A stretch of DNA of 64,000 bases from Petunia secreta (lineage: Eukaryota > Streptophyta > Magnoliopsida > Solanales > Solanaceae): positions 2,000,501 through 2,064,500 of the forward strand of contig JARKIP010000051.1 in NCBI GenBank assembly GCA_029990175.1, read 5' to 3'. Position numbers and translations under genes: made by a program. Below are positions 1 to 10,464 of the stretch, piece by piece. Positions within the stretch are counted from its first letter, which is position 1. Each line of letters starts with the position of its first letter. The notes below the pieces were generated by a model, which saw nothing but the letters and a program-made list of their open reading frames with translations, had not been told where the DNA came from and ran no database searches.

Positions 1-321
1 TAGTTTGCTTATATTGTCGGTCTCAACCCTAAATAAATGAAGAGGGTCGCGGCACGCCACCAACTATCATAGTATTTTTTAGCCTTGACGGAAGAATTTG
101 TGCAAATATGGACTTTTATGGCGTCCTCCACCACTTTTTTGAACTAAATTCTAACGACCTGTCAAGAAGTACCTTCAAGTTTTTTGGACCTGAGGTTAAA
201 AGTTAAATGTTTTTCTAAGAGGGGCCAAAAGATAAAGTTTGTCACTGAACGGATCCTCTATCTGCAAAATCTCCTAATCTATTTAAACAAAACTTTACCA
301 CGACGAAGACATTATCATGAT
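1..321. repeat. Duplicated flank of hAT insertion, first copy
   Basis: This stretch aligns without rearrangement to 48034-48356, with roughly 25 differences in about 320 bases by eye, so near 92 percent identity. It ends in ATCATGAT (314-321), the 8-bp target site that borders the hAT left end in both copies. Because flank and target site are shared, the two copies come from duplication of genomic DNA and not from two insertions. The homology runs off the left edge of the window. I see no coding potential here. Confidence 0.85.
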
Positions 322-1277
322 TAAGGGTGTCCAGCGGCTCGGTCCGGTCCGGGACCTTTTTTTTACCGATTTCGGTCCTGTCCGGTTGCTGGGATTAGGT
401 AAAACCGGACCAAAACGGCCATTTTGGTCTGGTCCAATCCGGTGGAAAATAGGGTCGGCTCGAGACCGACGCCAACAACCATTAAGCAGGTTTTTCCGGT
501 CCGAACCTGTTCGACCAGAGTTTTTTTTAAAAAAAAAATTTCTAAGACAAATACAGTGAAAATTAAAATAAAAGAGCTATAAAAAAATTATTTTATGATA
601 ATGTATACTATAAAGTAAACATTAAACAAATTTTGAATTTGGAAAAGAAAGACAAATACTTTATTGAAAATTAGAGAAATATATAATAGAAAAGACAAAC
701 TAGAAAGTTGAAAATTACATAGTTATTCCCTTAACCAGTTTTTCAACGACACAGATAAACTTCCCCCACCCGAGCACTCCATTCAATGTTATATTGCCAC
801 TGTCTCCCACAAAGACTACATTTAGCAATATGAGTTTCATTATTTTTGTTATAAATTTTCACATTTCAAATTGATGTCGTTGTTCCTCATGTTGATTTTC
901 ACTAGGACCAGCAGATTGATTTTCAGCCATTAGAATTGTTTTGGTAGAAATTTAAAAAATAGTCTTTGATAATAATTTTGGAGAGAAATAGATAGAAAAT
1001 GATGAATTATGATATTATTGATGAAATAATAGGGTATATATAGATAAAAATAGGTTGGGGAGGTATGGAAGGCGTTAGAGGGGGGGTGGAGAGTCAAATA
1101 TAGCCTTTTTTTGCCATTGGCCAATGGCTATATCTGAAATGGGCTAATTCAAAAACCAGCCCCGGTCTGGTTGGCCGATTCTATTTTTTTTCTTTTGGTT
1201 TTTTGTGTTTCATTTCAAGTGATGGATAATTTTTAAATTATGAAAAATTGAAAATATAACAACAAATTATTATAAAC

Positions 1278-1330
<53 letters not shown>

Positions 1331-1716
1331 AATGTTTAGTTTATTTCAAAGTTCAAACTTTGAATTAAAATTTTTTAATATTTTTTCAACTTTGAAAAGT
1401 TTGAATTAGAGTTTGAAATTAGATTCAAACTTTTCAAAGTTTATTTGATAATTTCAAACTTTGAATTAATTTGATAATTTCAAACTTTGAATGAATTTTA
1501 TTGTTTGAACTTTCAAACTTGAATTAATTGAGAAACTAGTAAATTAATTGTAGTATTATTGCGCAAAGAATAAATTAAAAAAGTAAAAAGACAAGAGTTG
1601 TGATGGAATTTCAAGACTTGGAGCAATTTTATTGATACTTGTTTAAAACATAAGTAGTGCCACGTACATAATACATAGCCAAATTTTCAAACTTGTAATT
1701 TCAAAATCATAATTTA
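322..1716. mobile_element. hAT transposon, left part only (truncated copy)
   Basis: It begins TAAGGGTGTC directly after ATCATGAT and is collinear with 48357-49729 of the full element, up to the shared run ending AATTTA at 1716. The first 250 bases are rich in CCGGTCC and GGTCC type motifs, the usual subterminal repeats of hAT elements to which transposase binds. The transposase gene and right terminus are missing. LINE-derived sequence begins within about 40 bases of the break. Short ORFs in this part have no recognisable domain. Confidence 0.85.
1283..1328. repeat. (AT)n microsatellite
   Basis: About 23 AT dinucleotides lie inside the truncated hAT. The same microsatellite, a little longer, is at about 49316-49369 in the full copy, so it predates the duplication. 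Confidence 0.95.
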
Positions 1717-1740
1717 GAAAATTACATTCTTTTAAACATA

Positions 1741-2856
1741 CTTCCTCATTGAGATGGGGTTGCATAAGGCGTCATCTCTTAGCCCATTTTTATTTGCTCT
1801 AGTGATGGATGAATTGACGAGTAATATTCAAGGGGAGGTACCATGGTGTATGTTATTTGCAGATGACATAGTTTTGACTGATGAGACTCGCGGGGGGAAT
1901 TAATGAGAAGCTGGAGGAATGGGGGCAGACTCTCGAGTCTAAAGGTTTCAAGTTGAGCAAAACGAAATCAGAGTACATGGAGTGCAAGTTTAGTGATGCA
2001 TTTCAAGAGTCAAATTTGGAAGTGACACTTGACGCACAAGTCATCCCAAGAAGAAAACTTCAAGTATCTTGGGTCAATTCTACAAGGTAATGGAGAGATT
2101 GACTATGTTACACATCGGGTAGGGGCAGGCTGGATGAAGTGGAGGCTCGTTTCCGGTGTCCTATGCGTTAGGAAAGTGCCACCTAAGCTTAAAGGCAAGT
2201 TCTACAGAATAGTAGTTAGACCAGCTTTGTTGTATGAGGCGGAGTGTTAGCCAGTAAAGGCTGCTCACGTTCAAAACATGAGTGTAGCAAAGATGAAGAT
2301 GCTTAGATGGATGTGTGGACATACCAAGATGGATGAGATCAAGAATGAGGCCATAAGCGAAAAGGTAGGAGTGGCTGCAGTGGCAGACAAGATGCGAGAA
2401 CCGAGATTAAGATGGTTTGGACAAGTTAAGAGTTGAGCAGATGCTCCAGTAAGGATGTGCGAAAGGTTGGCAATGCTGAGTCTACGGAGAGGTAGAGGTA
2501 GACCAAGGAAGAATTGGGACGAGTTGATCAGACATGACATGGTCTACCTTCAGATTACCGAGGACATGACCCTATATAGGAAAGCTTTGAGATCGAGGAT
2601 TAGGATAGAAGGATAAATAGTAGTTGAGCAATTATTTTATTATTCATACTAGCAATAGTATTATTTTTATATATTCTATGTCCAACTTATTTTTCGTATT
2701 TACTTGCTATTGTTGTTTTCTTGTATTTTGGGCATGCTCAAATTTTCCTGTCAACATTTGATATTGTAGTTTTACTTATTTGAAGCATGTTTTCTAAATA
2801 TTTTATTCAGCCCAAGGCCTATCGGAGACAACATCTCCACCTTGGTGGGCGTAAGG
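1741..2856 (+). mobile_element. 5'-truncated RTE-type LINE, part upstream of the D insertion
   Basis: The sequence holds the C-terminal half of a non-LTR reverse transcriptase followed by a short 3' UTR. The UTR segment at about 2813-2851 (CCTATCGGAGACAAC and following) resembles the 3' end shared by plant RTE LINEs and the Solanaceae TS-type SINE, as I recall them. The LINE is interrupted at 2856 by the D array and continues at 46535 after a perfect TAAGG duplication (2852-2856 and 46530-46534). The 5' end is truncated, as is normal for LINEs. I could not find a convincing target duplication for the LINE itself. Confidence 0.8.
1757..2616 (+). pseudogene. LINE reverse transcriptase fragment
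   Basis: Conceptual translation in shifting frames gives GLHKASSLSPFLFALVMDEL, then the catalytic motif FADD near 1860 (the (Y/F)xDD box of the RT palm), then FKYLGS, KLKGKFYR, LRWMCGH and RLRWFGQVK blocks. These are typical of the palm-thumb and C-terminal region of plant RTE-clade LINEs. The reading frame is broken by frameshifts near 1898 and near 2050-2080 and by in-frame stops at 2248-2250 and near 2434-2436. It terminates with TAA at 2614-2616. The endonuclease and RT fingers are absent. The gene is dead. Confidence 0.85.
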
Positions 2857-3780
2857 TGATAAGTCGGCATTTTACCGACTTTGAGCCTTCCTTTATAGGA
2901 AGTTTATGTGTTCTTAAGCTAATTTCACGACCAATTCTTATGTAATGTTGCATGATTCCAGGTGTTACTTAGTTTAAGCACTCGAGGCCAGAAACTGAGC
3001 GGAAAGAACACAAAAGAAGGCCGAGTCGAGTCGAAGTTGGAGTCTTGCGAAATGGAACAAGTTTTCAAGAATTTGTGCGGCTCAGCACAATATTGTGCTC
3101 AGCACAATGCTGAGAAAGACCCAATTGTGCGATAGCACAATGCTCAGCACAATATTGTGCGATATCACAATGCTTAGCACAATACTCAGCACAATATTGT
3201 GCGATAGCACAATGCTTAGCACAATAATGCAAAATTAAGCAGTAACTACTTCAAGTTTTCAAGAATTTGTGCGGCTCAGCACAATATTGTGCGATAGCAC
3301 AATGCTCAGCACAATATTGTGCGATCGCACAACTGGGACGGAAGAAGATTTTTTGTGTAATTTTCTTAGGAGTACAAATAGGAAAGTGAGGTTTTATTAC
3401 ACCAACACTTATATTACATTTTACTCTATATTTTGGGCGATTTTGGGAGCCAAGAAGGAGACTTAACATCATTTTGTAAGCTTCTAATCTTGTAACTTTG
3501 AATCTTGATTCCATATATCAATTCAAACTTATGTCCAACATGATTTCATCTTTTCGTTACATCTTTATTACTATGATTCAAACCCTAGTTATGAGTAGCT
3601 AAACTCATAACTAGAGGTGTAATTATGGTATTGTGATAGAAAATTAATGGGTGTTGTTCTATTTCACTAACCATAACACGAGTAACAATTATCTAAATCC
3701 CCATTACAATAACATCAAAATCCCAAAATCCAGGATATTTGAAATTTCTTATCTACATTGCTAGTTAAAGACTCGGAAGA
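2857..3780 (+). mobile_element. D LTR 1, 3'-truncated
   Basis: It starts TGATAAGTCGG right after the target duplication and follows LTR 2 up to ACTCGGAAGA, which equals LTR 2 position 30571. It then switches to C internal sequence. The U3 part has palindromic GCACAA repeats at about 3090-3340, and the putative TATA box is mutated to TACAAATA (about 3373-3380). About 530 bases of LTR are missing. Confidence 0.88.
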
Positions 3781-5011
3781 CCCATGCATTTCTTCTTCCC
3801 TTATATGTGAGTAAGATTTGATTCTTCCGATCAATCTGGAGATGGTCTGTCATATCATGTTCCATGGTTTCATTGGATATTGTTTCTATTAAGAATCGGT
3901 TGCGGTAGAGGGGCGAGCTTCTGGTATGATTTGTTCCTGGTATTTATGAGACCCTACCAATTTATTTGGTCTAAATGTGATGGATCTGGGAGTGAGTGTC
4001 GGTATTGTCTGCTTGGCATCTTGTTGTGCCACCTTCTATTATTATGTCAAATTAGTTTACCTTTCTTCTCAGAATTTCGTGTTGGTTGGATGATGGAATT
4101 CTAGTTCCTCACCATCATAGAGTGTCATTGTTTCTTCCGGTGTAAAGTGATTAGTAAGTAATATTCAATCTACCTGTCTCCTCTTGGTTCAAAACGCTAT
4201 TAAAGTCATGTTATCCTATGAGCTTATCTGGGTTATAAAAGGGTTTTCTGGTAAATTGTCAGAGTTTCCTTCTTATTGAGAGGTCAAATTGGCATGGATG
4301 TTGTTCCATAAAGCTCATTTAATATTTGTTTCTTCAATTGCGATTCTTTGGTTAGCTTGATTCGGAAGTAGTCTAGCTTTGGTAGCCAAGTAAATAAGAA
4401 GATGAACTTCCTGAAGTTCTAATTATTTCTATCCTCGATTTATTTTCCATTTCTTCTTCGTCCGGCACTAGTGAGCTTGGGCGATTGGTAGCCACTTGTG
4501 ACGTTTCCTGTGTTGAGCCAGAGTACGTGTTATTATAGCCGGGTAGGTATATTATTGTTTTGGATATCACTTTATCCGGGTATCCATTCCCATGTATAGT
4601 ATAGTGTTGGTTCTGTTTTTGCGGATCATCCAGTTTCAGGGGAAACTCTGCCGAAATTTTTATATAGAAGTACCATCCATCAGGCGGTGGTCTTTACAAC
4701 AAAGGTATGGAGTTGTGAACTTGAGAGTTGCAGCTGTTTGGCAACTCAAAAGGGTAGTTGGTCGCTTAGGTCTGCTTACGTTCAGCTTTTAGCCAAATCT
4801 TCTTTAGTCCAGTAGACTGTGCGAGGATGGTTATTCCTATTCAAATGGCTGCATGGGTTTGTGCTTTAAGTGGAGGAGTCTTCCTCCAAATATTGGATGG
4901 TAATACTAAATCTCTAAGGTGTTGATACCACTTTTGTCATGACCCAACCTAGGGCCACGACACTAAACCCACTATTAATTTATTGATGCCAGAGATAGGC
5001 TGGCAACCTGA

Positions 5012-5266
5012 TCATATATATGTACCTATCTGCTGAAAACGTAAAGTCTGGAAAGATGACACGACTTTAACTTGCTGGCAATTAGAACATTGAGCCACAA
5101 ATTCTGCTATGTCACACTTCATTTCGTTCCACCAATAAATCTGCTTAAGATCATGGTACATCTTAGTCGAACTTGGATGAACAGTGTATTTGGAATAATG
5201 TGCCTCTATCATAATCTGTCCACGTAAATTTATAACATCAGGGACACAAAGTCTATCATTATACAT
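5012..5266 (-). pseudogene. Inverted integrase zinc-domain fragment in element C
   Basis: The minus strand encodes an 84-residue stretch with NDRLCVPDV, then H, H, C, C spacing (EAHYSKYTVHPSS, YWWNEMK, CSNCQQVK). This is the HHCC zinc-binding N-terminal domain of Ty3/gypsy integrase and resembles the element A integrase at 14041-14230. It is antisense to element C itself and lacks the catalytic core. The matching copy at about 40676-40930 has a one-base deletion. It reflects an inverted insertion or rearrangement inside C before the array was duplicated. Confidence 0.8.
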
Positions 5267-6177
5267 GAGAACACCGTCAGTAGTAACCTTGTTTGGTGAC
5301 TCCGATTTTCTTTTGGCTATTTGTCTGTATTAAACTAGAACTGGATCCTCATACTGACGTTGTTTTACTTCATGAAAATTTAGAGTTAAAGGTCTAGTGC
5401 AGCTTGTCGTCTATCCATCATTGGCATATCTCCTTCACACCTCAACTCCTTGAGAGGTTACTTTAGCGTTGTAAGTGCTCATGTAATAAACTTTGTTGCT
5501 GGTATTCTGCCTCAGCTGAAGGTCCAACTGCATGTCTCTTTTATATTTACTTTTTCAAGTCATAATAATTCAAATTCAAAGACAATACCCTGAAATAGAT
5601 GTTCAGTCTGAAGATCATTCCTGGTCTGCATCATACTATCCAGTAGTATTTGCATGATCCTTATCCTTATATGATAGACCATGTTTAGATGAACCTTTGA
5701 CATACATTAGGATATGAGTAACTACATTCCCACAAGGAGCTTGCGGAACAACACTAACATCAGTTGAGATGTTGCATAGTGCGTTCGTAAAAATATAATA
5801 TAGCTTGCATCAAATCGTCTATAGTGAGTAGTGACAAGGTACTTCAAAAGCTTCCCCTATTGTATCAAGTGTGAGCTAATTCTTAATTCCATCGACCTGT
5901 TCTATATCACAAAGTATATCGACGAGATCCATTCAGAGTTCGTGTATCTTTGTTTCGAAAATGTAGAACTCTCATCTCGTGATCGAGGAAGGCTCAGTGT
6001 AGTCAGAATAAGCTCGGGCAATAGCGTTAGAATATTATCCAGCTATGTTTTTATCCAAGAGTTCGATATGCGTGTTATAATTTTGATTCTGTAATCATGA
6101 GAAAAATTCCGTGGGATAGTTTATGAAAGTCGTGCAAGTTCTTTTCTTATCAGCGTGAATCTTGCTTTAGACTTAGG

Positions 6178-6215
6178 CTCGTTCGAGGACGAACGAGAGT
6201 TTAAGTGGAGGAGAA
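6178..6215 (+). promoter_or_regulatory. C polypurine tract with upstream AGGA hairpin
   Basis: A perfect 8-bp stem (CTCGTTCG / CGAACGAG) closes an AGGA loop at 6178-6197. Five bases later comes the purine tract AAGTGGAGGAGAA (6203-6215), which ends immediately before the LTR TGAAACG. The purine tract is the primer for plus-strand DNA synthesis in LTR retrotransposons. The same arrangement is at 41840-41877 in copy 2. A role for the hairpin is inference. Confidence 0.8.
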
Positions 6216-8295
6216 TGAAACGACCTCGGTCAGTCGTTTCGAAAGTTAGGACTCCGATTGACGTGTCGATAATTTAAAATATTCGTAATGTCCATTAGGA
6301 CCTGTCTATAAAATTTGAGCTAAATCAGACCTCGTTTGGTAGGCACCGGAAGAAGGTTTCAGTTTTTATTGGCGATAAATATTAAGAAGAGATTTTCGAG
6401 CTCGGTTTTGCCGAATGAGCTCCGATTCGAAATCCGAAAGCGCCGTTGGGTTCGTATGATTATTTATGACCTTTGTAAACTTTCGAAAGTGAATTTCGAT
6501 AGTGTTCGGCTAGTTTCTGCTAAAATGCCGAAAATTAAATAATTTGACTTCTTTTCCATTTAAATTCGCATCTTGAGTTTCGGGAACCCGATTTGAGATC
6601 CGCCTTCGCGAGTATGTTACATATATTTTGTATAACTGGTATGCAAAAGTTGGAATTATTTCGAATATCGTAGGGTACTATTTTAATTTTCGTTAAGAAA
6701 AGAAAACAAAATAAAATAAAATAAAACAAAAAAAAAGAAAAGGAAAAGGAGATATAAGGTCGGTGGACCCTTACCTAATACAAAAAGAGGATGATTCTGA
6801 TCATCCTATCTACACAATGAAACAGAGAAGCAGAGAAAAATAAAATGGCGCAGAAATGGAAAAAAATGCCAGAAAATGAGAAAAGGGGCCGGAGAAAAAT
6901 AGTATTTTCACCCCAGAACATTCAGGTAATGATCTTAATATATTATTTGAGTTTATTACGTATGTTTGAATATATTTTTACGGTAAAAATAGGGATATTA
7001 GACATCGCCCTAATGACGTAAATTGATAGTTTGAAGGGTCAAATGGACCCCGATAATGAAATTGATTATATATTCGTACTCAGGGAGTTATGGGCAACAT
7101 ATAATGTAATTTATTTGGGGTTTGGTTATGTGACCATAAACCATGTACATAGGCCTGGCCTGCGTATTACGTATGCGAATAGGGTGTCAGGTTCCTAACC
7201 GGATTGCCTTGAATAGACTGAGATCGTTTGGCAAGAAAACCAAAGGACAAAACGGTTATTGAGTGGCTGTACTAACTTTGTAACGAGGTAAGTGACTATA
7301 TCCATTTCTTTGGAGGCACCTGGCCTTGTGGATTTTCTACCACGTGTTCCTTACATGTGCAGCTGCCGATAGGCGTACTCATTACGCCTTAGCTTTGGAT
7401 TTACATTCTATATTATATGTTATGTCCTGTTATTGGTATTGCATTGAGAATCTGAGTATTGTACTTTGGCTTGGAGTTGGCATCTACTTCCCGGCTGTCG
7501 ATGAGAGTCCCGCGCCGGTGAAGGGTTATTATTGCATCATATTGCATTCATATGCATTATATGTCATTCATATGCATTACATTGCATATCATATTGGGTG
7601 CAGGAGTATTCCGCCCCAGGAGCAGGAGTATTCCGCTCCATTGTATCATATTGAGGGTAGGAGTATTCCGCCCCAGGAGCAGGAGTATTCCGCTCCATTA
7701 TATCATATTGAGGGTAGGAGGATTCCGCCCCAAGAGCAGGAGTATTCCGCTCTCATGTCAGATATTGAGTGCAGGAGTATTCCGCCTCAGCTTTACATTA
7801 TATCGGGTGCAGGAGTATTCCGCCCCAGGAGAGTGCAGGAGTATTCTGCCTCTGGTTTATATTATATCGGGTGCAGGAGTATTCCGCCCCAGGAGCAGGA
7901 GTATTCCGCTCCAGTTGGTTATCAGATTGGATTCCCCTCGAATGCAGGAGTATTCCGCTTCGAGATGGGATTACGGGCACATGTGACCCTTCGCATCATA
8001 TTTCATTTCATTTCATCTCACTTTATTTCATTTCATCTCAATTCATACCATTGTGTAGACTTGCGGTACATGACTACAATTCTGCTTATATGTGCATTGC
8101 TTATTTGTTGATATGTTTCTGGCACACATCCTTGGTTGAGTTTATAAGTTTCTTACGTGTTTCCGATTGTTATCTGGCTCTGCCTTTTTATAATTTAAAT
8201 AAAAAGAAATTGGTCTATCTATTTCTTTTCTCCCTGGCTAGCTATCCTATTCTTTGAGGTGGCTAGTCTGCCCAACTTATTGAGTCCTTTTGACT
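6216..8295 (+). mobile_element. C 3' LTR, copy 1, part upstream of element A
   Basis: It begins TGAAACGACCTCGG after the polypurine tract and is nearly identical to 41878-43963. It includes the hairpin minisatellite at 7596-7966. Element A entered after TTTTGACT (8295), and the LTR resumes at 28485. The intact sites at about 37348 and 43962 read TTTTGACTCACCC, which defines the empty target. ORFs of 162 to 261 residues across this LTR are low-complexity products of the minisatellite and not genes. Confidence 0.88.
7596..7966. repeat. Hairpin minisatellite in C LTR, about 12 units
   Basis: Twelve units share the core AGGAGTATTCCGC, with minor variants, and alternate between longer and shorter spacers. 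Each core folds as GGA-GTAT-TCC, and the bases outside the core also pair. The outer arms change between units: GGG/CCC, GGAGC/GCTCC, AGAGC/GCTCT, TGAG/CTCA, AGAG/CTCT and CTCGAA/TTCGAG. Equivalent arrays lie at about 36640-37045 and 43264-43634. Confidence 0.9.
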
Positions 8296-10250
8296 TGTGA
8301 CGTTCCCCAAAATTTCTAAGTTTTAGGACACTTATTGGCGTGAAAAAAATTATTTACGTAAAGTCGTTTCATATATTATGGCGAGGTCCGAATATGAAGT
8401 GTATGGTGAAGATAAGTTAAATAGTTATCATGAATGATGTGTAAATATTTAAATGTATGTAAAGTGGAGGAAGAAATTGTAAGAGGTGCCAAAAGTTAAA
8501 GCCGACTTAATATAGGTAGAGTTTACAATAAGTTGGCTAATTAGCCAAGTTACCTAACATACAGGCTAGGCAAAACAAATTCCTATAAGTAAATAGTATT
8601 AAAATATTAAGGAAAGGGGAGCAGCACAACCTTAACTAATGATACTTGGTTTCGGCAGACATAAGGAATTAAGATTCCTCCGTATCTAACTACTCCCGTC
8701 ATCGAAAATCAAAGCTGTGAACATTACTTTTCCCAATTCAATCTCCAAGTTAACCTAAAGGTGAGTTTTTTCTACGCATCAATGAAATTATGTCACGATT
8801 ATCTACAAAAATTTAATATCTTTATAGACAATAATTAATAAGAAAATTCCCAAAAACCTAGAAAGTTTAGAATATGAACTAGAGTTCTTGAATTGGGGAA
8901 AAGATTGAAACTTTGGAATTGATTACGTAAATTGGTGGTTGTAGTTGTTGGGTGACGTGAGGTGCGTCTATTGGAGCTACGTATATGCTCGAGGAGTAAT
9001 CGAGGTGAGTTGAGATATACCCTTTCTAAGGTGCTTTTCTCGCAAAGTGCATGTATTTAAAGTGTTTGATAAATTGCTTTAGAGAAGTTAATGTACGTTT
9101 GATTGGAGCGGGCAAACGTTCATTATCCATTAATGTTTCCAAGTCGTTCTTTAGTATCAAGTATCTAGAAATATGTTTCATAGCTTCCTTTACATCCCGA
9201 TCATATATCTTTACTTGAGTACAATTTCATGAGATTATTTATATTATTCTATGATTATTATTAAATGATTCAAGATTTAATTGTGTTTGAAAGCTAATGA
9301 AGCTATGATGAGATTTTAAAAGAAAGCTTAAGTTCAAATTGAGGCCTTTGGTGCCAAACAATATTTTAAATATTTTTGGGAGCTACCTTAAATTCTGAGA
9401 AGGGTAAACTTGTTCGTAGCCATAGTCGGGCTGCGGAGCGTGACCATAGTCGGGTTGCGTTTTACCCCGAAACTACCATGACAGGGTAGGTATGTGCCAT
9501 AGTCGGGCACTATGTTATATTGCCATAGTCGGGCAATGAATGCTAGCGTGTCAGAAACTTTGAACTGTGGGACGCCACGGGGATTAGAAAGAGAAAGAAA
9601 GAAAAGATGTCAGATTTGAGTGGTACTCCCTAGAAAGAAAGTATAAGCTATTTTGCAATATTTAAAAAGTTTATTTTGATCTAATGTTTCAGCTGCCTTA
9701 AAGTAAAGTTTACGCATTCATGTTTTATTAACTCTCATTCCGGCCTTAGTGAGGGAGTCGATGATACTCACTGGGTGACGAGCGATTCGTTACTCACGTT
9801 CCTTTTTCTTGGAACCTACGTTGGCTTCGTCAACGTAGACGCAGGTCACCGAGGCGATCAGACTACAGGCTAGGACTCTCCCTCACATCCTCAGTTGTTG
9901 GTGAGCTCCGCTTTACTTTCAGTGGAGACATATCAGTTTCCTTACCAGTTCCTTCATTTATTTTATTTATTCAGTTGAGTATTGCCGAGGGTTTCATGTC
10001 TCGTGCAATATGACAGTCTTCCAGTTTTAGAGGCTTCATAGACAATGAGTTAGAAGGGTTATGGCGCACATTTTAAGATTTAACGTTTAAGGTATTTTAA
10101 AGTGATATTGACTATTTATTAGAAGATGCAGAGTTATTATTTATTTGAATTATTATGAGTTTTTGAAAGATGTATGAAAAGTTTAGCAGGTCTGGTTCAC
10201 CTGGCCCCCAGGTGCCGTGTCATAACTCGTTCAGAAAACGGGTCGTGACA
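8296..10250 (+). mobile_element. Element A 5' LTR
   Basis: The LTR is 1955 bp, TGTGACG to GTGACA. It contains four tandem hairpins with the common loop ATAGTCG (9414-9537) and a nested branched inverted-repeat region (9749-9886). At 9223-9227 it has the intact TACAA site into which B inserted in the 3' LTR. Compared with the 3' LTR, there is one small deletion near 8803 and scattered substitutions. Confidence 0.92.
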
Positions 10251-10254
10251 AACT

Positions 10255-10272
10255 TGGTATCAGAGCCACAGG
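10255..10272 (+). promoter_or_regulatory. Element A primer-binding site (initiator Met tRNA)
   Basis: TGGTATCAGAGCCACAGG starts four bases after the LTR end. TGGTATCAGAGC is complementary to the 3' end of plant initiator methionine tRNA, the usual primer of Tekay-type chromoviruses. Confidence 0.9.
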
Positions 10273-10464
10273 TTTAGAGAGTCCTAGGGGTCTATGAAGC
10301 CGTGTCAGTAGAGTCTTGTTTATGGGTATGAAGCGCGCCATACTTATGAACAGGAGGCTGCAGACATTTAGGAAAAGTCTCGCTTTCTTTCGTACTCTAG
10401 ATCGTGCAATAGAGCTTAACTTTAAGAATCCTTCTAATCTATTCATTCTTTTGAATTCACAGAA

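Larger units (their letters stand above)
3781..6215 (+). pseudogene. Element C internal region remnant, rearranged
   Basis: No open gag-pol remains. Near 3781-4100 there are faint protease-like remains. Near 4626-4662 there is a block matching the 3' untranslated region of element A (CTCTGCCGAAATTTTT; compare 15669-15684), so most of pol is deleted. At about 4910-4960 a reverse-oriented LTR end with a primer-site-like sequence appears, followed by an inverted integrase fragment. It ends with a hairpin and polypurine tract before the 3' LTR. The 87-residue ORF at 5831-6094 is shared with copy 2, but I recognise nothing in it. Confidence 0.7.

Noticed and set aside
2815..2851. Independent TS-type SINE
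   Set aside because: No tRNA-like A and B box region precedes it. The LINE reverse transcriptase leads straight into it, so a LINE 3' end shared with SINEs is simpler.
5831..6094. 87-residue ORF conserved between C copies
   Set aside because: Conservation is explained by the array duplication. No family resemblance is seen and the surrounding pol is decayed.
6336..6542. Conserved 68-residue ORF MVGTGR.., repeated at 35316
   Set aside because: It lies in the C LTR and is kept only because the LTR is repeated. No domain is recognised.
7596..7966. Regular repeats with spacers that superficially resemble a CRISPR array
   Set aside because: The host is a plant, the spacers are themselves repeated, no cas genes are present, and the array is inside an LTR copied three times.
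7326..8257. Long overlapping ORFs (144-261 residues) with repeated EYSAP and IPPQEQ peptides, also at 36642-37061 and 43011-43924
   Set aside because: They are translations of the C LTR minisatellite in several frames at once. Being open in more than one frame reflects stop-poor repeat units, not coding.
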